Assembly: GCF_015277895.1 (NCBI RefSeq)
Contig: NZ_CP063815.1
Span: 3,038,001-3,102,000, forward strand
DNA from: Microbacterium abyssi
Lineage (GTDB): Bacteria; Actinomycetota; Actinomycetes; Actinomycetales; Microbacteriaceae
DNA: 64,000 nt
Direction: 5' to 3'
Shown: positions 42,228 to 50,895 of the stretch, in pieces
How the letters are laid out: each line of letters begins with the position of its first letter
Numbering within the stretch: the stretch's first letter is position 1
Made by a program: the position numbers and the translations under genes
The notes under the pieces: model-generated
Told to the model about the DNA's origin: nothing
The model's input: the letters and a program-made list of their open reading frames with translations, nothing else
The model's database searches: none

Positions 42228-43181
42228 CTATCCCTTGCGGCCCTGCGTCGCCACGCCCTCGATGAAGTACCGCTGACCGAAGGCGAACAGGATGAGCATC
42301 GGGAGCGTGATGATGAGCGATGCCACCATCACGTACTGATAGTCGCCATGCCCGCCGGCCGTGGGACTGTACTTGGTCATCGCGTAGGCGATGCCCAAGG
42401 GCGCCGTGAACTGGTCGACCGAACCCGCGTTCAGATAGATGAGGGCGGCCTGGAGGTTGTTCCAGCTGGCCTGGAATTCGAACAGGAAGACGATGACGAA
42501 CGACGGGATCGACAGCGGCATCGCAATGCGCCAGAACAACCCCCAGTAGCTGGCGCCGTCGAGACGCGCCGCTTCGAAGAGCTCCTTCGGGAGCCCGAGG
42601 AAGAACTGCCGCTGAAGGAAGATGTAGAACGCCGACCCGAACAGGTTCATACCCCACAGGGGCACCCACGTGCCCAGCAGTCCGGTCTCCTTCCAGATCA
42701 GGTAGATCGGGATCATCGTCACAGCGCCGGGGAGCATCATGGTCGCCAGCACCAGTCCGAACAGCAGGCCGCGCCCCGGGAACTTGAAGTACGCGAACCC
42801 GAACGCCACGATCGAACTCGAGATCGCGACGGCTCCAGCCGCCAGCAGGGCGATGGCGATGCTGTTCCACATCCAGCTCATCAGCGGCAGCTGGTTCCAC
42901 ACCTCGACGTAGTTCTCCGGAACGAAGGTCTTCGGGATCAGCGAGTTGTCGAAGACCTCTCCGCGCGGCTTGAAACTCGCCGCCAGCAGCCACGCGAACG
43001 GGTACAGGAAGAGCAGCGCGAACAGGACCAGGACGACGGCGAGGACCACGCGCGCAGCGAAGCTCTTGGGCTGAGCGATGTTGCGGCGCCAGCGCGAGCG
43101 CTTCGGAACGGTGACCGCCATGGTCTCCAAACCGCCACCCGGTGCCGTGGGCGGAGGAGCCTGTTGCAGTGGCGCCGACAT
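42228..43181 (-). CDS. Carbohydrate ABC transporter permease, MalG type (second system)
   Basis: 317 residues with six helices after a 40-residue cytoplasmic lead. The EAA loop is ELFEAARLDGASYWGLFWRIAMPLSIP. ATG 43181 shares its first base with the stop of the MalF-type gene (TGATG), a tight coupling. It forms the channel with that protein. No ATPase gene is nearby, so a shared MsmK-type ATPase is expected. Confidence 0.92.
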   Translation of the reverse strand: MSAPLQQAPPPTAPGGGLETMAVTVPKRSRWRRNIAQPKSFAARVVLAVVLVLFALLFLYPFAWLLAASFKPRGEVFDNSLIPKTFVPENYVEVWNQLPLMSWMWNSIAIALLAAGAVAISSSIVAFGFAYFKFPGRGLLFGLVLATMMLPGAVTMIPIYLIWKETGLLGTWVPLWGMNLFGSAFYIFLQRQFFLGLPKELFEAARLDGASYWGLFWRIAMPLSIPSFVIVFLFEFQASWNNLQAALIYLNAGSVDQFTAPLGIAYAMTKYSPTAGGHGDYQYVMVASLIITLPMLILFAFGQRYFIEGVATQGRKG

Positions 43182-44176
43182 CAGCGATCTCCCTCGTAGT
43201 AGACGAATCGGTTTCCGAACTTCACCTGGATCACCGTGATGATCATGATGATCACGAAGAGCAGCCAGGCCATCGCAGCGGCGAAGCCGAAGTTGAACTG
43301 ACGGAATGCCTGCTGGAACAGATAGATCGCGTAGAACAGCGACGCCTCCGGCGAGGAGTTGCTCTGATCTCGCCAGAAGATGATGTAGGCCTGATCGAAG
43401 ATCTGGAAGGCCGCGATCGACAGCACGATGACGTTGAAGAACATCGCACCCGAGATCATCGGCAGCGTGATCGAGAAGAACTTGCGGATCGCCCCTGCGC
43501 CATCGAGCGACGCGACCTCGTACAGCTCGGTGGGGACGTTCTTGAGAGCGGCCAGGAAGATCACCATGGTGCCGGCCACGGTCCACATCGTCATGATCAC
43601 GATGCTCGGCTTGACCCAGGCCGGGTCGACGAGCCACTGGGGCCCCTCGATCCCGAACAGCCGCAGGAACTGGTTGATCGCCCCCGAGTTACCGTTGAGC
43701 AGCAGGAAGAATACTGACGCCGTCGCCACGGCAGGCGTCATCTTCGGAAGGTAGTACAGCGTGCGGAATACGCCGGCGCCGCGGCCGACGCGGGCCAGCA
43801 GCATCGCGAGGATCAACGCGAAGATGATCTCCAGCGGCACGGCCATCACGACGTAGAACAGCGTGTTCGCGAGGGAGACGCCGACGCGGGGATCGTCGAA
43901 GAGTTCCGCGTAGTTGTCGAATCCGACGGGCCGTGCGGTGTTGGTGGCGAGGTTGTAGTTGCTGAACGAGATGTACAGGCTGTAGATCATCGCTCCGGCG
44001 GTGAAGACGAGGAAGCCGATGATCCACGGAGTGATGAAGAGATAGCCGGCCAGCGCCTCGCGCTTGTTGTAGCTCACCTTCGACCCAGGCAGATGGAAGA
44101 CTCCGCGTCTGCGGCGCTTGCCGTCCGAGGTTCCGACGACGAGATTCCGGGTCTCCGTCTCGGACCTGAGGCTCAT
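43181..44176 (-). CDS. Carbohydrate ABC transporter permease, MalF type (second system)
   Basis: 331 residues with six helices, beginning EALAGYLFITPWIIGFLVF. The EAA loop reads PTELYEVASLDGAGAIRKFFSITLPMIS. The first 40 residues are basic and cytoplasmic. It is first in its operon (MalF, MalG, binding protein). A TGTGGCATCGTTACCACA palindrome upstream at 44243 probably governs both this operon and the divergent oxidoreductase. Confidence 0.92.
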   Translation of the reverse strand: MSLRSETETRNLVVGTSDGKRRRRGVFHLPGSKVSYNKREALAGYLFITPWIIGFLVFTAGAMIYSLYISFSNYNLATNTARPVGFDNYAELFDDPRVGVSLANTLFYVVMAVPLEIIFALILAMLLARVGRGAGVFRTLYYLPKMTPAVATASVFFLLLNGNSGAINQFLRLFGIEGPQWLVDPAWVKPSIVIMTMWTVAGTMVIFLAALKNVPTELYEVASLDGAGAIRKFFSITLPMISGAMFFNVIVLSIAAFQIFDQAYIIFWRDQSNSSPEASLFYAIYLFQQAFRQFNFGFAAAMAWLLFVIIMIITVIQVKFGNRFVYYEGDR

Positions 44177-44242
44177 TTCGGACCCTCTTGCGCGAAGGCG
44201 TTCACGCGATTCGTGTCTGTCATGACGCTTCTCCCGTCGAAT

Positions 44243-44260
44243 TGTGGCATCGTTACCACA
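44243..44260. promoter_or_regulatory. Second LacI-type operator in the ABC/oxidoreductase divergent gap
   Basis: TGTGG-CATCGTTA-CCACA has 5-bp perfect arms. On the minus strand TGTGGTAACGATGCCACA matches the site at 57751 at 16 of 18 positions. The 222-bp gap between 44177 and 44399 holds no gene, and this is its only clear signal. Confidence 0.75.
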
Positions 44261-44399
44261 TGGCAGTGACTATACGGCTCGAACTCGTCCCGCCGCAACC
44301 GGTCTCCGTGCAACACGCCGCAATGCTAAGCATCTGCGCCGCCTTCCGGCGAGGGCTTGCGCCACGGCGCTGGGGTGTGACTCGGATCGGGGACCGGCC

Positions 44400-45938
44400 G
44401 TGATCGATGCGGACGTGGCTGTCTATGCGGCGACAGCGGCCGGAGTGTGTGCGGCGGTCGCGGCTGCGCGCGCGGGTGCACGCGTCGTCGTACTCGAGCC
44501 CGGCCGGCACGTCGGGGGTATGACCAGCGGAGGCCTCGGCTACACCGACGTCGGAGATGTACGCGCACTCGGTGGTATGGCGGCCGAGTTCCGGGCCGCC
44601 GTCGCCGATCATTACAGCGTCCAGGTCGGTCGATACGCGGGGCCGGAACCGCACGTCGCCGAGGAGATCCTGACGCGCTGGCTCGATGCCGCCGGCGTCA
44701 CGCTGGTGCTCGGCGCCCGCGTGAGCGCGGCGGAAGTGCGGGATCGCCGCATCGTCTCAGCGGAGTTCGATGACGGCACAGCCGTCACGGCTGCCGTGTT
44801 CATCGACGCCGGTTACGAGGGCGACCTGCTGGCCGCTGCCGGCGCCTCCTGCGCAGTGGGGCGGGAGGACCGCGCTCTGCATGGGGAACTGTTCGCCGGT
44901 CGCAGGGAGGTCGCCCCCGGCCGCCATGCGACGCCGCCATGGATCTCGCCGTTCCGCGACGATGAGAGCGGCCGGGAGCCCGGTGCGCTCCTGCCCCAGA
45001 TCAAGCCGGAGCCGATGGCCGAGGTGGGCAGCGGCGACGGCGGGGTCATGTCGTTCGGATACCGAGTGTGCCTGTCACGGGCGCCCGACCGCGTTCCGTT
45101 TCGGAAACGGGACGGCTACGACGATGCGCAGTGGGAACTGGGGCGCCGGATCTTCGCCGATGCCGAACGGCGCGGCGATGTGCATCCTGCCGGCAGGTAC
45201 GTCGGGCTCGAACCGAACCTTCCTGGCGGCAAGGCCGACGGGAACTCGCTCGGGCCGTTCTCGCTCAGCGTCCTCGACGGTTCCGCCTGGCAGTACCCGT
45301 CGGCGACGGCTGACCGGCGCGAGGAGATCCGCCTGCACCATCTGCATCACGCCGAGGACCTGCTCTGGTTCCTAGCCAACGACCCGGCGGTTCCGATCAG
45401 CGTCCGCCGCGGAATGCAGGAATGGGGCCTGCCCGCCGACGAGTTCGCCGACACCGGCCACATGCCGCATCAGCTCTACGTCCGGGAGGCTCGGCGGATG
45501 AGGTCTGACACGATCCTCACCGAGCGCGATCTGCGCGGCGGCCTCATCCCGCACGATGTCATCGCACTCGGCTCGTACCACCTCGACATCCGGGAGGTGC
45601 AGCGTGCGTGGCGCTGGGTGTACGAGCATCCGGATCCCATCGCGATGGTCGTGACAGAGGGATACCTGTCCGTGCCGGTGCCGATCTACGGGATCGGCTA
45701 CAGCGCGCTCGTGCCGAGCCGAGCGGAGTGCGAGAACCTCATCGTCGCGGTATGCGTCTCGGCATCGCACGTCGCGTTCTCATCCCTGCGGATGGAGCCG
45801 CAGTATCAGATGCTGGGTCAGGCGGCCGGGACCGCGGCCGCCCTTGCTGCGCGAAGCGGGAAGCCGGTGCAGGACATCGACGTGCACACGCTGCAGGATC
45901 GGCTGCGTGACGCCGGCGCAGTGCTGTCGGTTCCCTGA
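44400..45938 (+). CDS. FAD-dependent oxidoreductase (FAD_oxidored family), second copy
   Basis: 512 residues. The opening VAVYAATAAGVCAAVAAARAGARVVVLEPGRHVGGMTSGGLGYTDVG is the FAD_oxidored signature, although the usual GGTPAG is AATAAG here, which weakens the canonical GxGxxG. RMEPQYQMLGQAAGTAAALA is the C-terminal FAD contact. Related enzymes in sugar loci oxidise or epimerise glycosides or sugar acids. GTG 44400 is chosen because upstream in-frame codons lie in the promoter region. It is convergent with the OtnC gene, with 7 bases between stops. Confidence 0.82.
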   Translation: MIDADVAVYAATAAGVCAAVAAARAGARVVVLEPGRHVGGMTSGGLGYTDVGDVRALGGMAAEFRAAVADHYSVQVGRYAGPEPHVAEEILTRWLDAAGVTLVLGARVSAAEVRDRRIVSAEFDDGTAVTAAVFIDAGYEGDLLAAAGASCAVGREDRALHGELFAGRREVAPGRHATPPWISPFRDDESGREPGALLPQIKPEPMAEVGSGDGGVMSFGYRVCLSRAPDRVPFRKRDGYDDAQWELGRRIFADAERRGDVHPAGRYVGLEPNLPGGKADGNSLGPFSLSVLDGSAWQYPSATADRREEIRLHHLHHAEDLLWFLANDPAVPISVRRGMQEWGLPADEFADTGHMPHQLYVREARRMRSDTILTERDLRGGLIPHDVIALGSYHLDIREVQRAWRWVYEHPDPIAMVVTEGYLSVPVPIYGIGYSALVPSRAECENLIVAVCVSASHVAFSSLRMEPQYQMLGQAAGTAAALAARSGKPVQDIDVHTLQDRLRDAGAVLSVP

Positions 45939-45945
45939 CCTCGGT

Positions 45946-46545
45946 TCAACCCCACGCCGTCGCCGGATCGAGCCTCGTGGCATCGTGGCCGCGCAGCGCG
46001 AGGGTGAGCTCGGCCGCCGCCTCGAGCTCCTCGCAGAGATCGACCGCGCGGGAGATGCTCGGAGCGCAGATGAGGCTGCCGTGATTCGCCAGGAGCATGC
46101 AATGACTGCCGGATGCCGCGGCCTCGACGCCATCGGCGAGCTCTGCCGATCCGGGCGCGGAGTAACCGACGAGCGCGACGTGCCCCAGCATCCGGATTCG
46201 ATAGGGCGTGTAGAACGGCAGCGGATCCCCGTCGTCGGCCGACGTCAGGCACGAGACGGCGGTGGCCGCCCGGGAGTGCAGGTGCACGACCGCGCCCGCA
46301 GTCGGCCGCGCCCGGTAGGCGGCCAGATGCATCGCCCACTCCTTCGTCGGCGCGGGGCCGGCGACATGGGTGCCGTCGATCTCGAGCACCACGATGTCAC
46401 CGACGCCGACGCGACCGAGTGCAGATCCCGTCGGCGTGATGAGGATGCGATCGCCCTCGCGCACGCTGGCGTTGCCTGAGCTTCCGGGAGACAGGCCGGA
46501 CGCGGCGAGCGCACGGCACGCGTCGACCAGCAGCTGTGCGCTCAT
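45946..46545 (-). CDS. otnC: Class II aldolase, predicted 3-oxo-tetronate 4-phosphate decarboxylase
   Basis: 199 residues, class II aldolase/adducin fold. SPGSSGNASVREGDRILITPTG is the phosphate and substrate loop, HLHSRAATAV gives the first two zinc histidines, LLANHGSL the third His, and the acid near VVHLHS or CEELEA supports catalysis. Located directly after a DUF1537 kinase (ATGA overlap), which is the OtnK-OtnC pairing that turns 3-oxo-tetronate 4-phosphate into dihydroxyacetone phosphate and CO2. A fuculose-phosphate type aldolase is the alternative. Confidence 0.8.
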   Translation of the reverse strand: MSAQLLVDACRALAASGLSPGSSGNASVREGDRILITPTGSALGRVGVGDIVVLEIDGTHVAGPAPTKEWAMHLAAYRARPTAGAVVHLHSRAATAVSCLTSADDGDPLPFYTPYRIRMLGHVALVGYSAPGSAELADGVEAAASGSHCMLLANHGSLICAPSISRAVDLCEELEAAAELTLALRGHDATRLDPATAWG

Positions 46546-47798
46546 GAGCTCTCCTCCCAGGCGTCCACGAACAGACGCGGACCGCCGAAGTTCCCCGATT
46601 TGAAGCACAGATCCAGCGCGCGACCGGCCGGATCGGTCGCCGTGGTCCACGCCACCCCCGGCGCGACCACTCGACGAACACGAAGCGCCGTGACCCCGAG
46701 CGCCGCGGCGACGGCGCCCGATGTCTCCCCTCCGGCGACGAGAACGCGGCGTATGCCGTGCCCTTCCACCGCGCGGACGGCGGCGCGCGCGAGCGCGCCT
46801 TCGACTAGCGCAGCGGCGTGCTCGCGGCCCCAGCGCTTCTGAACGCCGCGGACGACATCGGGTTCGGCGGCCGCGGTCACCAGCGGAGTTCCATCGGCCT
46901 CGCCGAGGAACGCGTCGATCCCGGCGAGGACAGCGTCCGCGTCAGTGGCGAGCGCGTCGACGTCGATCGTGAAAACCGGCCCCTCATGGGCGGCGACCTG
47001 CGCGCGCGTGCGCTCCGATCCGCTGCCGGAGAGGATGAGCGCTCTCCCCGCCGGCGCCGGCGCCGGCGCAGGGGCGCCGCCCTTGCCCAGGCGGATGGCG
47101 ATGGCGACGGCGAGGCCGGCGGCCCCGCCCAGGAGCAGGTCCTCCGCATCGGCGATGGCGAGAGCGGCGGCATCCAGGTCGGCGTCTTCGATGGCATCGA
47201 GGAGCACGTGCCGAACGTCGCGGGCGCGCAGCGTGGCGATCTCGGCGATGATCGCCGGCACCCCCTCGTGCACGCGCTCGATGGGGACGGAGCCGACGTC
47301 GTGCGGGGTCTGCCGACCGAGCACGCGCACGAGGTCGGGATCGCGCATGGGCGTGAGCGGATGCTGCGCGAGCGACGACTCCGACAGGAGCCGCCCGCCG
47401 ACGAAGAGGTGTCCGCGATGCATGGTGCGCTCCGCCGCCGGGGTCGCCGGCGTGCCGACGGAGGCCGCCGTGGATGAGATCTCGGCGAGCAGGGCATCGG
47501 CGATCGGGCCGATGTTCCCGGCGTCGGTGGAATCGAACGTCGAACAGTACTTCTGGTAGAGCCGCCGCGCGCCCCACATCCGGAGCGCCCGTGCCGCGGC
47601 GACGCTCTCCGCGACGGCGTCCGCAACCGGTGCCGTGCGCGACTTGAGCGCCACGATGACGCATTCCACCTCTGGTGCCTCGGCCGGTGCCGGCGCCCCG
47701 AGACGGATCTCGGTATCGAGGCCGGCGGCGCTCACGCCTGCCGCGACGTCGCACGCTCCGGTGATGTCGTCGGCGATGACGCCCAGTTCGATCGTCAT
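46542..47798 (-). CDS. otnK: Four-carbon acid sugar kinase (DUF1537), predicted 3-oxo-tetronate kinase
   Basis: 418 residues. The N-terminal domain opens LGVIADDITGACDVAAG and has YQKYCSTFDSTDAGNIGPIADAL, the hallmark substrate-binding segment. The C-terminal nucleotide-binding domain has LSGSGSERTRAQ and VAGGETSGAVAAALGV. It should phosphorylate a C4 2- or 3-oxo acid sugar derived from L-threonate or D-erythronate. It is coupled on both sides, to DeoR and to the aldolase. The dehydrogenase expected to make its substrate is not in this operon. Confidence 0.85.
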   Translation of the reverse strand: MTIELGVIADDITGACDVAAGVSAAGLDTEIRLGAPAPAEAPEVECVIVALKSRTAPVADAVAESVAAARALRMWGARRLYQKYCSTFDSTDAGNIGPIADALLAEISSTAASVGTPATPAAERTMHRGHLFVGGRLLSESSLAQHPLTPMRDPDLVRVLGRQTPHDVGSVPIERVHEGVPAIIAEIATLRARDVRHVLLDAIEDADLDAAALAIADAEDLLLGGAAGLAVAIAIRLGKGGAPAPAPAPAGRALILSGSGSERTRAQVAAHEGPVFTIDVDALATDADAVLAGIDAFLGEADGTPLVTAAAEPDVVRGVQKRWGREHAAALVEGALARAAVRAVEGHGIRRVLVAGGETSGAVAAALGVTALRVRRVVAPGVAWTTATDPAGRALDLCFKSGNFGGPRLFVDAWEESS

Positions 47799-48547
47799 CC
47801 GGCGATCCTGATCTCGATGCCGGCATCCGCGAACGGGGCGAGGTCGGCGGCATCCGTGCTGCTGTCGGTGACGAGCACATCGACGATGTCGAGGCCGGCG
47901 ATGCGCACCGGAGCCGTCCGGCTGAGTTTCGCGGCGTCGGCGAGCAGCACCACCCGCGACGACTGCTGCGCCAGCACCCGCTTGATCGCGGCATCCAGCG
48001 CGTTGGTCCCCCACAGGCCGTGTGCACCGGCCGCGGTGGCGGACAAGAACGCGACATCGCATCGCACGCTCCGCAGCGCGTCTTCGGTGAGGGGGCCGGC
48101 GAAGCTGCGGGTGTCGGGCTGGTAGTGCCCGCCGGCCGCGATCAGCTCGGCGGAACCGGTTCGGGTCAGCGCCTCGATCACCGGCAGGGAATGCGTGACG
48201 ATCGTGCTCGATGCCACAAGCGGGACGAGGGCCGCGATCGTGGTGCCGGCATCCAGGGCGATCGTGTCCGCGCTCTCGGCCTCCGACGCCGCGAGCACGG
48301 CGATGGCCCGCTTCTGCGCCGCCCCCGCACTGTGACGCCGCTCGAACGGCACGCCGTCGCCGGCGATGGCCGCACCTCCCGCGACGCGGCGCACCGCCCC
48401 CTCCTCCTCCAGCATGCGCAGATCGCGTCGCACCGTCATCTCGGAGACCCCGAGTTCCTGCGCAGCGGCGGCCGAGGAGAGATAGCCGTCCGCCGATATC
48501 CTGCGTGCCAGGTGCGCGCGCCGCTGCGGAGCATCCGTGTATCGCAT
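47795..48547 (-). CDS. DeoR-family transcriptional regulator
   Basis: 250 residues. An N-terminal winged helix (AHLARRISADGYLSSAAAAQELGVSEMTVRRDLRMLEEEGAVRRVAGGA) is followed by the DeoR sugar-phosphate sensor (TIALDAGTTIAALVPLV, then DVAFLSATAAGAHGLWGTN and VVLLADAAKLSR). It is the first gene of the DeoR-OtnK-OtnC operon and divergent from the FGGY-YihT-like operon. ATG 48547 follows GAAGGA. A phosphorylated sugar is the expected inducer. Confidence 0.9.
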   Translation of the reverse strand: MRYTDAPQRRAHLARRISADGYLSSAAAAQELGVSEMTVRRDLRMLEEEGAVRRVAGGAAIAGDGVPFERRHSAGAAQKRAIAVLAASEAESADTIALDAGTTIAALVPLVASSTIVTHSLPVIEALTRTGSAELIAAGGHYQPDTRSFAGPLTEDALRSVRCDVAFLSATAAGAHGLWGTNALDAAIKRVLAQQSSRVVLLADAAKLSRTAPVRIAGLDIVDVLVTDSSTDAADLAPFADAGIEIRIAG

Positions 48548-48589
48548 GCGGTCCTTCCGTAACTGTTGATTATCGGACATACTTGCAAT

Positions 48590-48601
48590 TTCTGTTCAGA
48601 A
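48590..48601. promoter_or_regulatory. Putative DeoR operator in the divergent gap
   Basis: TTCTG-TT-CAGAA is a perfect 5-bp inverted repeat in the 72-bp gap between the divergent DeoR and FGGY genes. Further AT-rich sequence (TGTTGATTATC) lies on the DeoR side. It is the best-placed candidate for joint control of both operons. Confidence 0.5.
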
Positions 48602-48619
48602 TGTCACACACTGGGGCGC

Positions 48620-50026
48620 GTGACACTCGTCCTGGGACTGGACATCGGCAGCACGTCGACGAAGGCCGCCCTCGTCGACGTGGCCGATGGGGTGACCATC
48701 GTGCGCGTCGCCCGGCGGCCCACACCGTCGACCGCCGACGACCTCGTCGTCACGGCGGCCGCGGTCGCACGGGATTGCGTTACCGACGCGGCCATGCCGG
48801 TCGCCGCGGTGGGGATCGCCTCGATGGCCGAGAGCGGAGCACCCCTGGATGCGGAAGGCCGGGCTCTCACTCCGCTGCTTCGCTGGGATCGCCGGGTCGA
48901 TCGTTCCCATCTCGACTCGCTGCTCACCCGGCTCCCGGATCTCCCCGTGGCCACCGGTGTCCCGGCGACGACCAAGCCTGCCGCCGTCGCGCTCACCGCG
49001 CTGCGTGCCGAGCAGCCCGATGCATTCGCGGCGATGCGGCACTGGTCGGGTGCCGCCGATCTGATAGCCCGCGTTCTCACCGGCGAACGCGCCACCGACC
49101 ACACGCTCGCCGCGCGAACCATGCTCGCCGGCGCTCGCGGCGACTCATGGGATGCCGACGTCCTGGACGGGCTCGGCCTGCGCGACGCGCTCCTGCCGAC
49201 GGTGCGTGCACCCGGCGAGCCTGCCGGCTCCACGACGGCATCGGCTCGCGCTTTCGGCCTCGCGCCCGGCATCCCGGTGCACATCGCCGGGCACGACCAC
49301 GTCGTCGGCACTTGGGGCGTCGGCGTGCGGAGCCCGGGCGAGACCGCAGACTCCCTGGGAACCGCGGAGGCGATCGTGCGGGTGACGCATGCCGTCGACA
49401 TCGCTCGCGCCGTCGCTGCAGGATTCTCGGTCGGCCGCACCGTCGACGGGTCGGCGGCGACAGTGCTGGGCGGCAGCCCGGCCTGCGGTGCGATGCTCGC
49501 CGGGTGGGATGCCGAACACCCTGATGACCACGTGATCTCGCACCTCAGCACCGTGATGCCGGACGAGTGGATCGCCGGCTCTTCGATCGTGCTGCCGTAC
49601 CCGTCCGGGCGGCAGTGCCCGAGACCCGATCCCGGCGCACGAGTGCGCGTTCTCGGCGACGCGCGCGATGCGTCCGATCGCGCGCACAGCCTGCTGCAGT
49701 CGCTCGTCGCCCATTCCCGATGGATGCGCGAGACCGCGGACGAGTTCGCCGGCTCCCCGACCTCCGTGCTCACGGTGCTCGGCTCACTGGCCGAACGCAT
49801 CCCGATCTGGGCACCGCTGGTGGCGACGGCACACGTGCCCACCCGGATCAGCACCGTCGACGAGCCGGTCGCCGCCGGCGCCGCCTTGCTCGCGGCTGTC
49901 CGCAGCGGTGAGGTCGCCGCGGGGGCCGCGATCCTGCCTCGAACAGCCGTCGCACCGCTGCACGCACCGGAATCCGACGACATCCATCGACGGTTCCTCG
50001 CGGCCGTCACCGAAGGAGAACAATGA
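48620..50026 (+). CDS. FGGY-family carbohydrate kinase (second)
   Basis: 468 residues. LVLGLDIGSTSTKAALVDV is the N-terminal phosphate loop; IASMAESGAPLDAEGRALTPLLRWDRR is the sugar pocket; VHIAGHDHVVGTWGVG carries the catalytic Asp; and SVLTVLGSLAERIPIWAPLVATAHV is the adenosine part, less canonical than usual. GTG 48620 is used, giving a tight gap to the promoter. It is coupled to the YihT-like aldolase, so it should phosphorylate the ketose that this aldolase cleaves. Confidence 0.83.
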   Translation: MTLVLGLDIGSTSTKAALVDVADGVTIVRVARRPTPSTADDLVVTAAAVARDCVTDAAMPVAAVGIASMAESGAPLDAEGRALTPLLRWDRRVDRSHLDSLLTRLPDLPVATGVPATTKPAAVALTALRAEQPDAFAAMRHWSGAADLIARVLTGERATDHTLAARTMLAGARGDSWDADVLDGLGLRDALLPTVRAPGEPAGSTTASARAFGLAPGIPVHIAGHDHVVGTWGVGVRSPGETADSLGTAEAIVRVTHAVDIARAVAAGFSVGRTVDGSAATVLGGSPACGAMLAGWDAEHPDDHVISHLSTVMPDEWIAGSSIVLPYPSGRQCPRPDPGARVRVLGDARDASDRAHSLLQSLVAHSRWMRETADEFAGSPTSVLTVLGSLAERIPIWAPLVATAHVPTRISTVDEPVAAGAALLAAVRSGEVAAGAAILPRTAVAPLHAPESDDIHRRFLAAVTEGEQ

Positions 50027-50895
50027 CAACGCTCGACACCATCGCCCGGCCTTCCGGAGCTTTCGCCATGGTCGCCATGGATCAGCGCGAGAGCCTGCGG
50101 CACATGTTCGACCTCGCCGGCCACGGCCGGCCGGAGGATGAGGTCCTCATCGATTTCAAGGTGGCGGTGGCGCAGGAGCTCGGCCCGCACGCATCCGGCT
50201 TCCTCGCCGACCGGCAGTTCGGCTTCGACCGGGTGAGTGCGGCGGTTCCGGCATCCACCGGGCTGATCCTCGCGGTCGACGCGCTCGATCAGGCCGAGGG
50301 CGGACCGGTCGAGGACACCGCCCTCGACGAGCAGAGCGTCGCCGATCTTCCACTCGGGGTCGACGCGCTCAAACTGCTGCTCATCTGGCGGCGCGACGAA
50401 CGTCGCGATGCCAGGGTGGAGCTCGCCTCCCGGTTCATCGAGGCGGCGCGCGAGCGCGGTGTGCTGTCGGTGCTGGAACCCGTGGTGCGCGCGGCTCCGG
50501 ACGAGAAGGACTTCGATGCGGATGCCGCGATCCGCGAGGCCGCGCGCGAGCTCTCGGCCCTGCATCCGGATCTCTACAAGGCACAGGTTCCGATGGCCGG
50601 AGCCGGCACCGAAGCCGAGCAGCGGAGCGCGAGCTCCGCTCTGAACGAGTGCATGACAGGTCCGTGGGTCGTGCTCTCGCAGGGCGTCGAGCGGGATCGG
50701 TTCGCGGATGCTGTGCGCGCGGCGTGCCAGGAGGGCGCCAGCGGCTTCCTCGCCGGACGGGCCCTGTGGAGCGACGTGGTCGGGGCTGAAGACGTGCGAT
50801 CCGAGCTGCGCGCGCGATCGGTCGAACGGCTCACAGCACTCTCCGACGTGGTGGACGAGCACGCGCGCTCTTGGCGGGACTGGGGGCGGGCATGA
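50023..50895 (+). CDS. Class I aldolase of the YihT (sulfofructose-phosphate aldolase)-like family
   Basis: 290 residues. Several segments match YihT in kind and order: SGAFAMVAMDQRESLRHMF at the start, VLIDFKVAVA, ALKLLLIWRRDE, then LYKAQVPMAG with Schiff-base candidate K186 and ASGFLAGRALW near the end. YihT cleaves 6-deoxy-6-sulfofructose 1-phosphate to DHAP and sulfolactaldehyde. No sulfoquinovosidase, YihS/YihV-type partner or sulfolactaldehyde enzyme is present here, so a different 1-phosphoketose is likely. It is coupled to the FGGY kinase by ATGA and to the racemase-like gene by another ATGA. Confidence 0.82.
   Translation: MTTLDTIARPSGAFAMVAMDQRESLRHMFDLAGHGRPEDEVLIDFKVAVAQELGPHASGFLADRQFGFDRVSAAVPASTGLILAVDALDQAEGGPVEDTALDEQSVADLPLGVDALKLLLIWRRDERRDARVELASRFIEAARERGVLSVLEPVVRAAPDEKDFDADAAIREAARELSALHPDLYKAQVPMAGAGTEAEQRSASSALNECMTGPWVVLSQGVERDRFADAVRAACQEGASGFLAGRALWSDVVGAEDVRSELRARSVERLTALSDVVDEHARSWRDWGRA

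Noticed and set aside
42118..42993. Long N-terminal extension of the second binding protein (747 residues)
   Set aside because: The extension overlaps the permease gene and is a shadow. ATG 42117 begins a proper lipoprotein signal.
44188..44403. Small plus-strand open frame of 71 residues in the divergent gap
   Set aside because: It spans the operator and promoter region, has no ribosome binding site and has no recognisable features.
50023..50895. Sulfoquinovose degradation cluster, suggested by the YihT-like aldolase
   Set aside because: No sulfoquinovosidase, isomerase, PfkB-type kinase, sulfolactaldehyde enzyme or sulfonate exporter is nearby.
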